Assembly: GCF_021353295.2 (NCBI RefSeq)
Contig: NZ_CP120635.1
Location: forward strand, 1,939,501 to 2,003,500
DNA length: 64,000 bases
Source: Pseudodesulfovibrio thermohalotolerans
GTDB taxonomy: Bacteria > Desulfobacterota > Desulfovibrionia > Desulfovibrionales > Desulfovibrionaceae
Direction: 5' to 3'
Shown one piece after another: positions 1-7,279 of this stretch. The stretch's first letter is position 1. Every line of letters begins with the position of its first letter. A model generated the notes under the pieces. It did no database searches. It saw only the letters and a program-made list of their open reading frames with translations, and was not told where the DNA came from. The translations under genes were made by a program, and so were the position numbers.

Positions 1-2
1 GC

Positions 3-332
3 CACCTGCGGGAATCCGGAAAGAAAGAGCGGACCCTTTACACCTACCGGAAGGACCTCGATGTAGTGGAGGTCTTCTTTGGGGCGGATCGCCAGCTCAC
101 CGAGATCCGGCTTCCCCAGGTCGGCAAGTTCTACAAGTCGGATCTGCTGCTCAAACTCCCCGACGGCAAGGAGCGGGCTGAACGCACCGTCGCCAAGACC
201 GTCCGGGTGTTCCGCATGATGATGGTATGGGCCAGGGAATCGGGGCGCATCGAGGAGCTGCCGCTGCCCAAGAGCACACCCATGGGTCACAGCAGGGTGA
301 AGGAGTCCAGCGATGAGCAACCGAACGGCTGA
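3..332 (+). CDS. Tyrosine-recombinase N-terminal (core-binding) domain protein, 5' end outside window
   Basis: The frame is open from base 3 and stops at 330-332, giving about 109 visible residues. They read like the helical SAM-like core-binding domain of phage integrases (YTYRKDLDVVEVFFG near the start, then TVRVFRMMMVWARESGRIEEL). The protein ends right after this domain, so the catalytic domain with its Arg-His-Arg-His-Tyr set is absent. Its last 20 bases overlap the start of the complete recombinase at 313, which suggests translational coupling. It may be a DNA-binding partner of the downstream recombinase or a truncated recombinase. The family is inferred from the fold-like pattern only. 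Confidence 0.6.
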   Translation, partial: HLRESGKKERTLYTYRKDLDVVEVFFGADRQLTEIRLPQVGKFYKSDLLLKLPDGKERAERTVAKTVRVFRMMMVWARESGRIEELPLPKSTPMGHSRVKESSDEQPNG

Positions 333-1227
333 CCTCGACCTGACGGGCGCGACAGAGGCGTTCTGTGCCCGCCTGTCGGCCGAAGGACGCTCCCCGGCGA
401 CCATAGCCGCATACCGCCGGGACCTTGCCCTGGTGGCCCGCGTTGCCGATGAGCTGGCCCCGGGCATCATCTGCCGGGCGATCACGGCCGGGCTCCTCGA
501 CCGGGCGTTCTCCGCCGGGGCGGTCACCGAGAGCGGGCGCGGCCCACGCTCGGCGGCCTCGCTCCATCGGATGAAGGCGGCGGTGCGGGCCTTTTTCGCC
601 TGGGCCTCCGAGGCTGGCGTGGTCGATGACAATCCGGCCCGGTCCATCCGCATGCATCGGCTGCCGAGAAAGCTGCCGGTGTTCCTGACCACCGCCGAAA
701 AGAAACGACTGCTCAAGGAACTCAAGGGACGGACCGACTTCTCCGCTCTGCGCGACCGCGCCATGATCGAGGTGCTGCTGGGCACCGGGATCAGGCTTGG
801 CGAGCTGGCCGCGCTCGACATGGATGACATCGACCTCGACGCCAAACATCTGCGGGTGCGGGCCAAGGGGAATGTACCGCAGGTCAAGTTCATCAAGACC
901 GACCTCCGCACATTGCTGCGCCGTTACCTGGCCGAGCGCCGCCGACATGGCCGTCCGGAAATGGAAGCCCTGTTCCTGTCGAACCGGGACGGCAGACTCT
1001 GCCAGCGGCAGATTGCCAACCGGCTCGCCCACTGGCTGCGGAAGGCCGGGATCGAAAAGGAACTGACGCCGCACGGGCTGCGGCATACCTTCGCCACCCA
1101 CCTCTACGGCGCGACCAATGACCTGCTCGTGGTGCAGCGGGCCTTGGGGCATCGGGACGTGTCCACCACCCAGATCTACACCCACCTCGTGGACGGCCAG
1201 CTCGAGGAAGCCCTCGAACGCCTCTGA
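313..1227 (+). CDS. Tyrosine recombinase/integrase (XerC/D-like)
   Basis: A 304-aa site-specific tyrosine recombinase. An N-terminal SAM-like core-binding domain (about residues 10-105) precedes the catalytic domain. Visible catalytic residues are R161 (TGIRLGELA), H254 and R257 (HGLRHTFATHL), H280 (GHRDVS) and nucleophile Y289 (QIYTH), so the active site looks intact. The start overlaps the preceding core-binding-only gene by 20 bp. An array of 25-bp site-like repeats begins about 200 bp after its stop. It could integrate this element or belong to a smaller transposon nested at its left edge; the window does not show which. Confidence 0.9.
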   Translation: MSNRTADLDLTGATEAFCARLSAEGRSPATIAAYRRDLALVARVADELAPGIICRAITAGLLDRAFSAGAVTESGRGPRSAASLHRMKAAVRAFFAWASEAGVVDDNPARSIRMHRLPRKLPVFLTTAEKKRLLKELKGRTDFSALRDRAMIEVLLGTGIRLGELAALDMDDIDLDAKHLRVRAKGNVPQVKFIKTDLRTLLRRYLAERRRHGRPEMEALFLSNRDGRLCQRQIANRLAHWLRKAGIEKELTPHGLRHTFATHLYGATNDLLVVQRALGHRDVSTTQIYTHLVDGQLEEALERL

Positions 1228-1429
1228 TCCTTCCGGACCCGACGATGGGAGCGGCCTCGGCTGCTCCTGTTTTCGTTGGGGAAGACAGTATCGAAGACAG
1301 TGAATGACAGTGCCCGCAGAAGAACACATCCGCCGATGATGAATGATCATGACGATGGTTCTCGGCCTCCCGGGCGGAGCGGGAAATATCGATTGACCGG
1401 AATTTCTCCTTTTCTGTCTGTCGGCCGCA

Positions 1430-1676
1430 CATCGCTATAACTGCTTGGCTTGTGCGCTCCGGGCGCGGAACACACATGGCAATATCTGCTTGGCTTATGT
1501 GGGGGCCGCTGCCGAAAAAATGGCTGTTTGCGGGGCCTGGCCGGTTCTGCCTGGGGCTCGACATGCCCATATTTACTTGGGTTGTGTGAGAGAGCCCCGG
1601 CGTGAACATGCCAATATCTGCTTGGCTTATGCGGCTCGGCTTATGCGCACACATGCCAATCGGGTATCGAGAGCTG
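1430..1676. repeat. Array of 25-bp recombination-site-like repeats
   Basis: Four 25-bp copies start at 1430, 1475, 1562 and 1607, and a split or degenerate fifth lies at about 1634-1676 (left half at 1652). Start spacings are 45, 87, 45 and 45 bp. In the best copy (1607-1631) an arm CATGCCAA and a partly inverted arm TTGGCTTATG flank a 7-bp spacer, the layout of a tyrosine-recombinase core site. The copies at 1475 and 1562 keep both arms with a few changes; 1430 keeps mainly the right arm. The rest of 1228-1836 shows no convincing gene. Recombinase binding is inference. Confidence 0.7.
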
Positions 1677-1836
1677 CAGGAAGAAATAGAGGAGTGGAAA
1701 TGATGATCGGCGGCCGAAGAATGCCGATTCCGAAAGTGCAAGGAACACGTCTTATCTGACATTCCCTCAGACAGAAACGCCGTAAACCCGCGTCCCTGGC
1801 GGTCTCTTTTCCGGGTCGCTCCGGTGTTATCCGACA

Positions 1837-2349
1837 TCATTTCCGCGTTTTCCTTCTCTTGGCCGACTTCCCGGCCGGTTTCTTTTGCGACTCGGCCAGT
1901 TTTTCCAGCAGGGCGGTGGCCCACTCAGCGGGTGTGGTTTCCGGTCCCCTGGAGGCTTCGCCCTCGCGGGCGATCTTGGTGGCCTTCAGATCCTTGAGAT
2001 GGCAGCGGATCATCCGGTCGAGTTTTTCGGAAGCGTCCATGTCCCCGTTGATCTGTGCCCTCACGAGCTTCACGGAGTAGACCGCCACCAGCTCGACCTG
2101 GAGGAAGTCGCTGGATTTGTTGAATTCGAAATCATTCCAGAGCCGCTGAATGATCTCCCTGAAAAGCTCCCGTTCCTCGTCGTTGAGGCACTGGTTGGCC
2201 CAGATGCCGTGGGTCATGGGGTTGAGGTTGTTTTCTGGGGCACCGGTACGCTTGGGCGGTTTGGCTGTTCCCTCGGCACGATGCCAGCGGTCCAGGTGCT
2301 GCTTGTCTTTTTCGTTCAATCCCACAGTCGGCTCCGGATATATGTTCAA
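1837..2349 (-). CDS. Phage small-terminase-like protein
   Basis: A 170-aa protein with a TTG start in this frame. The segment GAPENNLNPMTHGIWA, followed by a helical EERELF...LQVELVAVYSVKLVRAQ stretch, resembles small-terminase-like phage proteins that often begin with a GAP/N-rich HG motif. The C-terminus is very basic (KKPAGKSAKRRKTRK), consistent with nucleic-acid binding. No large terminase follows in the window, only the repeat array. A copy of the element's conserved upstream motif lies 86 bp before the start (2435-2466). Function is tentative; an unrelated DNA-binding protein is possible. Confidence 0.55.
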   Translation of the reverse strand: MNIYPEPTVGLNEKDKQHLDRWHRAEGTAKPPKRTGAPENNLNPMTHGIWANQCLNDEERELFREIIQRLWNDFEFNKSSDFLQVELVAVYSVKLVRAQINGDMDASEKLDRMIRCHLKDLKATKIAREGEASRGPETTPAEWATALLEKLAESQKKPAGKSAKRRKTRK

Positions 2350-2434
2350 AACAGAGATTCTTGTGTCCCCATCTCGGGGTTCGGGGCGGGAGGCGGATTT
2401 CGCCCCATATCGCGTCCTCGCGGACCGCCCCCTG

Positions 2435-2466
2435 GTTACCTACCGGAGGCCGCTTCAACGTGTCGG
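2435..2466 (-). promoter_or_regulatory. Element-specific promoter/operator motif, copy 1
   Basis: On the + strand it reads GTTACCTACCGGAG, 13 bases, then GTCGG; on the - strand CCGAC-N13-CTCCGGTAGGTAAC. It lies upstream of the leftward gene 1837-2349 and overlaps the 3' end of the gene before it. Three other copies with the same 13-base gap precede other leftward units of the element. Confidence 0.6.
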
Positions 2467-2705
2467 TTTTCGATCTCCTTCCGGTGTGCAGCGAGGATCT
2501 GATTGACCCGTCGTGTGGTGACTCCGGCCAGCTGGGCTATCTCCTTGGTGTTGACGCCCTGTTCATGCAGGGCAATGACGAGTTGGCGACGTTCCTGGTA
2601 GAAGCGGCTTGGGCAGGGAATCCAGAGCACACCGGTATGATATTTCTGGACCTTCTTGAGCAGTTCCTTGGGCAGGATCTTTCCCGCGTTGGCGTATCTC
2701 TTCAT
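2436..2705 (-). CDS. Small HTH protein, CD3324/Mor-like activator family
   Basis: An 89-aa protein starting at ATG 2705, which overlaps the stop of the upstream gene by 4 bp. RYANAGKILPKELLKKVQKY followed by a G-x-L-W-I-P segment is the hallmark start of CD3324-type/Mor-like proteins. The C-terminal half is a helix-turn-helix (NTKEIAQLAGVTTRRVNQIL). Mor-like proteins activate phage middle promoters, so this is a candidate regulator of the element. It is translationally coupled to the unknown gene at 2702-3451. Confidence 0.7.
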   Translation of the reverse strand: MKRYANAGKILPKELLKKVQKYHTGVLWIPCPSRFYQERRQLVIALHEQGVNTKEIAQLAGVTTRRVNQILAAHRKEIENRHVEAASGR

Positions 2706-3451
2706 TTGTCGGTCTCCACCTTCTTGAGCCATGGCTGCGGGACGTCCGGGTTGTAGAACCGCAGGGTGCTGGGCCGCTGTGTTCCCGCGCCATGGATGAT
2801 TTCAATGAATCGGTCCGTAACCGCTCCGATTTCCCGGTCTCCGTCGACAAAGCAGACCAGTCCGTAATCCTGGCCGCAGGGAAATCGAAACCGGCCCTGG
2901 TTCTGGTACAGCCGGGCCTCACGCCATCCCTTGGCCATGGCCTCCTCGCGGATGGCGTCCACTTTGGCAACGGCCCGGGAAGTCACCGGCTGCTTACACT
3001 TCCAGGCTTCTTCCGCGGGATAAATCCAGTCCTTTTTCTGATGCTTGGCGGGCGCTTCATACGTTTTCGGATTCAGGCTGCGAACAGACTTCTGCAGGGC
3101 CTTGTCGCCGAGCTCCTGAATCGCCAGTTCTTGTACGCGGTTGAACCGTTCCCGCAGGAGGTTCCAGGTTCTGTCTGGCAGTTTCCCGGCCTGATGGGCG
3201 TTGCGGGCCGCGACCATCCTGGAACGAAGCCAAGCGAAGTATTCGGGATCGAGCTGGCGGAATACTTTCCCGTCGTATTCAATGTCGCGATCCTTGGCTT
3301 CCACCTGGTCGAATTTCCGGAACTCCAGGTCGGTCGCCACGAAAAGGATGCGGGTAGGAACGGGAACTTCTTTGGTTTGCTCGACGGGATTCTGGACGGG
3401 CAACTCATCCTCTTTGCCGAGGTGAGTCATCATCGTTCGTAACAGGCTCAT
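2702..3451 (-). CDS. Hypothetical protein of the mobile element
   Basis: A 249-aa soluble protein that I do not recognise. ATG 3451 is chosen because GAGAGG stands about 7 bases upstream, two codons inside a longer GTG-started frame. It is rich in Lys, Arg and Trp (WREARLYQNQGRFRFPCGQ, FYNPDVPQPWLKK), has two Cys and no membrane segment. It forms a two-gene unit with the HTH protein 2436-2705 (4-bp overlap). The conserved element motif lies 39 bp upstream (3490-3521), with the iteron-rich putative origin just behind it. Confidence 0.7.
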   Translation of the reverse strand: MSLLRTMMTHLGKEDELPVQNPVEQTKEVPVPTRILFVATDLEFRKFDQVEAKDRDIEYDGKVFRQLDPEYFAWLRSRMVAARNAHQAGKLPDRTWNLLRERFNRVQELAIQELGDKALQKSVRSLNPKTYEAPAKHQKKDWIYPAEEAWKCKQPVTSRAVAKVDAIREEAMAKGWREARLYQNQGRFRFPCGQDYGLVCFVDGDREIGAVTDRFIEIIHGAGTQRPSTLRFYNPDVPQPWLKKVETDK

Positions 3452-3489
3452 ACGCACCTCTCCGGAAGTTGGGATTTACCGTTCTTCCC

Positions 3490-3521
3490 GTTACCTACCG
3501 GAGAGCCTGCCTGAACGTCGG
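3490..3521 (-). promoter_or_regulatory. Element-specific promoter/operator motif, copy 2
   Basis: The + strand reads GTTACCTACCGGAG, 13 bases, GTCGG, with all fixed positions matching copy 1. It sits 39 bp upstream of the leftward unit 3451-2436, the closest spacing to a start codon among the four copies. Confidence 0.6.
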
Positions 3522-3523
3522 GC

Positions 3524-3860
3524 TGCCGAATGTGCCGAAAGGTCTTTCGGCGCTCCGAGACTTTCGGCACCACCTTTCGGCGCAGCAGGCAGCCTTTTAT
3601 CTCCTTTTATTACAATAAGTTATAGATAGATGTAGATAGATATGCCGAAAGCGCCGAAAGGTTACGGGTATGTTTCCACGTGTGGAGCCATTTTTTCCTA
3701 CACAGCGCGTTCGAACCTGATGAGTGAAAAAAAATATCAAATATGGGGTGAGACCTCTGAAACCTTTCGGCACTTTCGGCGCTTGGCCTTAAATCCAGTA
3801 TTGACAAGCAGTTACAGCGCCGAAAGTACTTTCATGCCGCCGAAAGGTAGCTTTCGGCAA
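3524..3860. other. Putative replication origin with eleven GCCGAAAG iterons
   Basis: Eleven perfect octamers GCCGAAAG (either strand) fall within about 325 bp: forward at 3534, 3644, 3653, 3819 and 3839; reverse (CTTTCGGC) at 3544, 3561, 3574, 3764, 3773 and 3851. Some form inverted pairs (3534-3551, 3839-3858) and two form tandem pairs with a 9-bp period (3644/3653 and 3764/3773). An AT-rich stretch (about 3595-3643, containing TAGATAGATGTAGATAGAT) lies between the clusters. The block sits directly downstream of the primase-helicase gene, an arrangement typical of plasmid and phage origins. Origin function is inferred. Confidence 0.65.
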
Positions 3861-3876
3861 AGACTACATCGGGCAC

Positions 3877-3908
3877 AAAAAAAGCCCGAAGGCGTGAGCC
3901 AACGGGCC
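3877..3908 (-). terminator. Rho-independent terminator of the replication operon
   Basis: On the - strand a GC-rich hairpin (GCCCG...CGGGC arms) is followed by seven T. It lies just after the primase stop codon at 3930. Confidence 0.8.
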
Positions 3909-3929
3909 TGATATGAGCTGATTGTTGTT

Positions 3930-6900
3930 TCAGTCCGCTTGTATCGTGTAGAGCTTCGTGCCGTTCCTGTTTTTCGTGATGTGGACTTCGAATCCCGCCT
4001 CGCGCAAGGTCTCCAGGTCGTTTGCGAATCGCTGGGCGAACTGCCGGGATGAATCCATGTCGAACCGCAGGCCAAAATCGCGAGCGATGCGTTTCAGCGC
4101 CACGAAGAGGTCGCGGGAAAGGACGTTCTCGAGCCTTCCCTCATCGCTGAAGATGACCTGGTAACGCTGGACGAATTCCTGCACGTGATTTTCTTTCCTG
4201 TCGCTGTATGCCAGGTCCCGGTCCGCCTCGACGGCGTTGCGCCATGCCTTGAACAGCGTGGCCAGAGCCGTGGCGGTGTGATTTGAATCCCGGGCCGTTT
4301 CCCGGCTGGTCCGGTTTATGGCTTCTATCTGTTCGGTGAAGGACGGGACCAGGCGTTTCATCCCCGCCTCGATCTCTTCGGTGGGCGACCCGGCCAGGAG
4401 CATGAGATACATCAGGCTCAGGTACTCGTTGCACCGGCGCTTGTCGTGATTCCCAAGGGTCTCGTGCAGCAGTTTCATCGTCCGCGTCCGCAAACCGGCG
4501 CGCATCATGGCCAGGACTTCCCTGGTTCTCTTCATGATGGCCGAGATGATCAGGTCCCGGTGTTTCTGGATTGCGGCGATGATTTCGGACTCGATAAAGC
4601 AGTCGTTCCCCTGGTTGGCGATATCGAAGTTGATGACAAAGGTCCGAGACTGGATTTCCGAGAGTTCTCCCAAAAGAGGTTCAATGCCGGTGGTGTTGAG
4701 CAGGCATTTCGTGCGCTCGGTGACGGTCTCGCTGTCGGTGCCGCTCTTGCGCTTCTCCTTGGCGATGCCGGTGATACTGGTCAACATGAAGGTCGTCAGT
4801 TCTTCGGTCATCTGGCGGGCTTCGATATTGTCCAGCACGATGAGCGGATTCTGCGAGCCATCGGTGTAGTTGGCCGCGTCGGTGGCCTTCTTGTGCTGCG
4901 GCTCCCCGTAAAGCAGGGCCGAAATCAGCTTGCTGGCCGTGGTCTTGCCCGAGCCGGCCGGACCTTCGAAGCGGGTCATGGGGCGTGTCCCGGTGAAATC
5001 GAGCAGCAGGAAACAGGAAAGCCAGGAGAGGATGAGAAAGCGGTCGCCCTTGGGGCAGGTGATGTTGCCGACCAGCAGTTCCACCAGCTTGCGGTCGGCT
5101 TCCTCCGGATCGGCGTCGTCCAGGTACTTGATCGGCTTCATTTTCCGCGAGCCGTCGAGGATAATGCCGTCGGGGTTGCCGCCGTTTTTCATGATCTCGA
5201 TAGCGTCCGGTGTGATCTTGGCTATCTCGTGCTCGGCGTTGTTGAGGTTGAAATAGACCGTGTAGTTCGAGACATCGGTGTGGAGCCAGGAGAAGTGATC
5301 CCGCACCTGTCCGCGGATGATGGCCAGGCTCGGCAGCACCTCGAAAAACGTCCGGCCGCCGCCCGATGTCGGCACCAGCCCGGTGTGTTTATAGAGCATG
5401 GCCGCGTACTGGCGCTTGCGGCCTCGGTCCGGGGAGTCCATCCAGTAGATGGCGTTGTCAAAATACATGAACGGTTCGCCCTGCCGGGTGTGAAAGAACT
5501 GAGCGCCGTTGGCGGTGAACCAGTCATAGGCGGCCTCGGCGGCCTGGGTGTAGTCCGGAGCACCGTTTTCCAGCTCGGTGTCTATGAGGATTTCCTCAAT
5601 CCTGGCGCGGCAGGAACCGGATGGTGCGTTCGACCGCCGTTTCTCCCGCTTTTTCTCCTGTTTGGCCTGGGCGCGTTGGTCTTTCTGGATCGCCCGGACC
5701 TGGTCGCGTAGGGTGGCGAGGGACAGACCGGATTTGCCGAAGTGTTCCTGTATGAGTTTCAAGTGCCGGGTCTGCTCCAGGGGCGACAGTTGCGCCACCT
5801 CGCGCAGCACCGGTTCCAGTAAGCGGTTCCTCTCTTCCTCGGACACGTCCGCGGGCAGCCGCGAGATCCCGAACTCAAGCGGCATCTTCGCCTCGGCGAT
5901 GAGGCCTTCGAAATCCTCAGCGGTGTGCCCGGCGGCGAAGTAGTCGTTGACATCGATCTTGGCCGCGGCCAGAAGTTCTTCCGCTTCCCTGACTTCTTTT
6001 TCCGGTCGTCCGGTAAAACGCTGGGTGAGCTCCCGCGGACCCACCGCCGCGTCCAGGCCGAAGCGCTCCTTGAGCTCCTTGCGGGCGTTTTCCCGACGCT
6101 CGTCGAGGGGAAGGACCACCAGCCTGGTTTGAATCTTGTGTCCGGCGAGGACGGACGCGGTTTTGAGCGCACCGTGCAGTCCGGCTTCGGATATCTCGTT
6201 GTCCTGGCAGATATAGACGGTCTTGACGCTGCGCAGGCGAGGCAGCAGCCGTTCCCAGTCGGCCTCCCGGATATGGACCGTGACCGGCGACACCGCTGCA
6301 AACCCGTGTTCCATCAGAGAGATGCAATCGGTGACGCCTTCGGTGATGATCAACCGCTCCGGGTTGGCGAGCAGACAATCCTCGTTGAAGAGATACCCGT
6401 TGTTGACACAGGGGGCGATGTGTTTTTTGAAAGCGTCGTTATGGACCGGGAGCTTCTTGTACTTGCTATGCTCCCAGTTGGTATCGGGCGTCCACGGCGT
6501 TTTGCGTCCGATCATGAAGACCACGCGGCCGCGGCTCCAGTAAGGGAAAACGATCCGTCCTTTAAAGAAAGGGATAAGGCCGTCCTGGCCGGTCGGGACA
6601 AACGCTCCCGTGGCGGCGAGCTCTCGCAGACTGAAGCCGTGTTCCTTGCCGGTCAGCGTGGCGATGACGCCTTGACGATTTTCCGCGCCGGGACCATTGT
6701 CCGCGTAACCGATCAGCAGTTCCTCGATGGTCTCGTCTTTGATCCCGTACTTGGAGCGAAGCCACTGAAGCGCCTCCGGTGATTCCTTGAGGCGGCGGTG
6801 ATAGAATTTTGCTGTCTCGGTCAAGACCGCTTGAACGCGGAGTTCCAACATCCGCGCCGATTCGGCCTCGGCCATTTGCTCCGGCGACAACCCGTAGCTG

Positions 6901-7250
6901 GACAACGGGGGAAGCCCGGCCTTGGCGGCCAGGAAATCACGAGCCTGCTGGTGGCTCTCCGGCATGGGGCCGGACTGGCCCCGCGTTACGACTCCGAAAC
7001 GGACGAACTCCACCAACTGCAGCACATCGCCGCCCACGCCGCACCCGAAGCAGTACCATCCCTGCTTGTCCAGCATGACATGCAGCGACCGGTGGGATTG
7101 GCTCTTGTGGTTGGGGCAATCGCACTGAAGAAGGCGGGGGGACTCCTGCACGATCCTGCCGGCCAGAAGTTCTCTCGCCACGAGGCCGATGTCGACCTCG
7201 GTAACCAGGCGATAATACTCCTTAACGTTGTTCGGCTGTTCCGATGCCAT
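3930..7250 (-). CDS. Primase-helicase (CHC2 zinc finger, TOPRIM, P-loop ATPase)
   Basis: A protein of about 1,106 aa, or 1,115 aa if the GTG at 7277 is used. ATG 7250 is preferred because GGGAGCGG precedes it, whereas the GTG has no visible ribosome site. Counting from the GTG: a CHC2-type zinc finger (C52/C54, H57, C76, C79); a TOPRIM-like region (LIITEGVTDCISL near 310, ICQDNE near 355); a basic coiled region; and a C-terminal ATPase with Walker A GPAGSGKTT near 770 and Walker B-like LIVLDN near 810. It should prime and unwind DNA for the element's replication, acting at the neighbouring iterons as P4 alpha does. It is the last gene of the leftward operon. Confidence 0.88.
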   Translation of the reverse strand: MASEQPNNVKEYYRLVTEVDIGLVARELLAGRIVQESPRLLQCDCPNHKSQSHRSLHVMLDKQGWYCFGCGVGGDVLQLVEFVRFGVVTRGQSGPMPESHQQARDFLAAKAGLPPLSSYGLSPEQMAEAESARMLELRVQAVLTETAKFYHRRLKESPEALQWLRSKYGIKDETIEELLIGYADNGPGAENRQGVIATLTGKEHGFSLRELAATGAFVPTGQDGLIPFFKGRIVFPYWSRGRVVFMIGRKTPWTPDTNWEHSKYKKLPVHNDAFKKHIAPCVNNGYLFNEDCLLANPERLIITEGVTDCISLMEHGFAAVSPVTVHIREADWERLLPRLRSVKTVYICQDNEISEAGLHGALKTASVLAGHKIQTRLVVLPLDERRENARKELKERFGLDAAVGPRELTQRFTGRPEKEVREAEELLAAAKIDVNDYFAAGHTAEDFEGLIAEAKMPLEFGISRLPADVSEEERNRLLEPVLREVAQLSPLEQTRHLKLIQEHFGKSGLSLATLRDQVRAIQKDQRAQAKQEKKREKRRSNAPSGSCRARIEEILIDTELENGAPDYTQAAEAAYDWFTANGAQFFHTRQGEPFMYFDNAIYWMDSPDRGRKRQYAAMLYKHTGLVPTSGGGRTFFEVLPSLAIIRGQVRDHFSWLHTDVSNYTVYFNLNNAEHEIAKITPDAIEIMKNGGNPDGIILDGSRKMKPIKYLDDADPEEADRKLVELLVGNITCPKGDRFLILSWLSCFLLLDFTGTRPMTRFEGPAGSGKTTASKLISALLYGEPQHKKATDAANYTDGSQNPLIVLDNIEARQMTEELTTFMLTSITGIAKEKRKSGTDSETVTERTKCLLNTTGIEPLLGELSEIQSRTFVINFDIANQGNDCFIESEIIAAIQKHRDLIISAIMKRTREVLAMMRAGLRTRTMKLLHETLGNHDKRRCNEYLSLMYLMLLAGSPTEEIEAGMKRLVPSFTEQIEAINRTSRETARDSNHTATALATLFKAWRNAVEADRDLAYSDRKENHVQEFVQRYQVIFSDEGRLENVLSRDLFVALKRIARDFGLRFDMDSSRQFAQRFANDLETLREAGFEVHITKNRNGTKLYTIQAD

Positions 7251-7279
7251 GCCGGTTCCGCTCCCATTGATATCCACGC

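Noticed and set aside
1430..1676. CRISPR-like array
   Set aside because: Repeats are 25 bp with divergent copies, only 20-62 bp apart, with coding-like arms instead of a conserved repeat and unique spacers, and no cas genes are present.
151..1924. Long minus-strand frames (151-1350 and 893-1924) under the integrase
   Set aside because: They lie opposite a recombinase with an intact active site, are Arg/Pro/Gly-rich in the way of high-GC shadows, and the repeated residues in the second only reflect the 25-bp DNA repeats.
4446..5711. 421-aa plus-strand frame opposite the primase-helicase
   Set aside because: The minus-strand protein has zinc finger, TOPRIM and Walker motifs; the plus frame is its antisense shadow.
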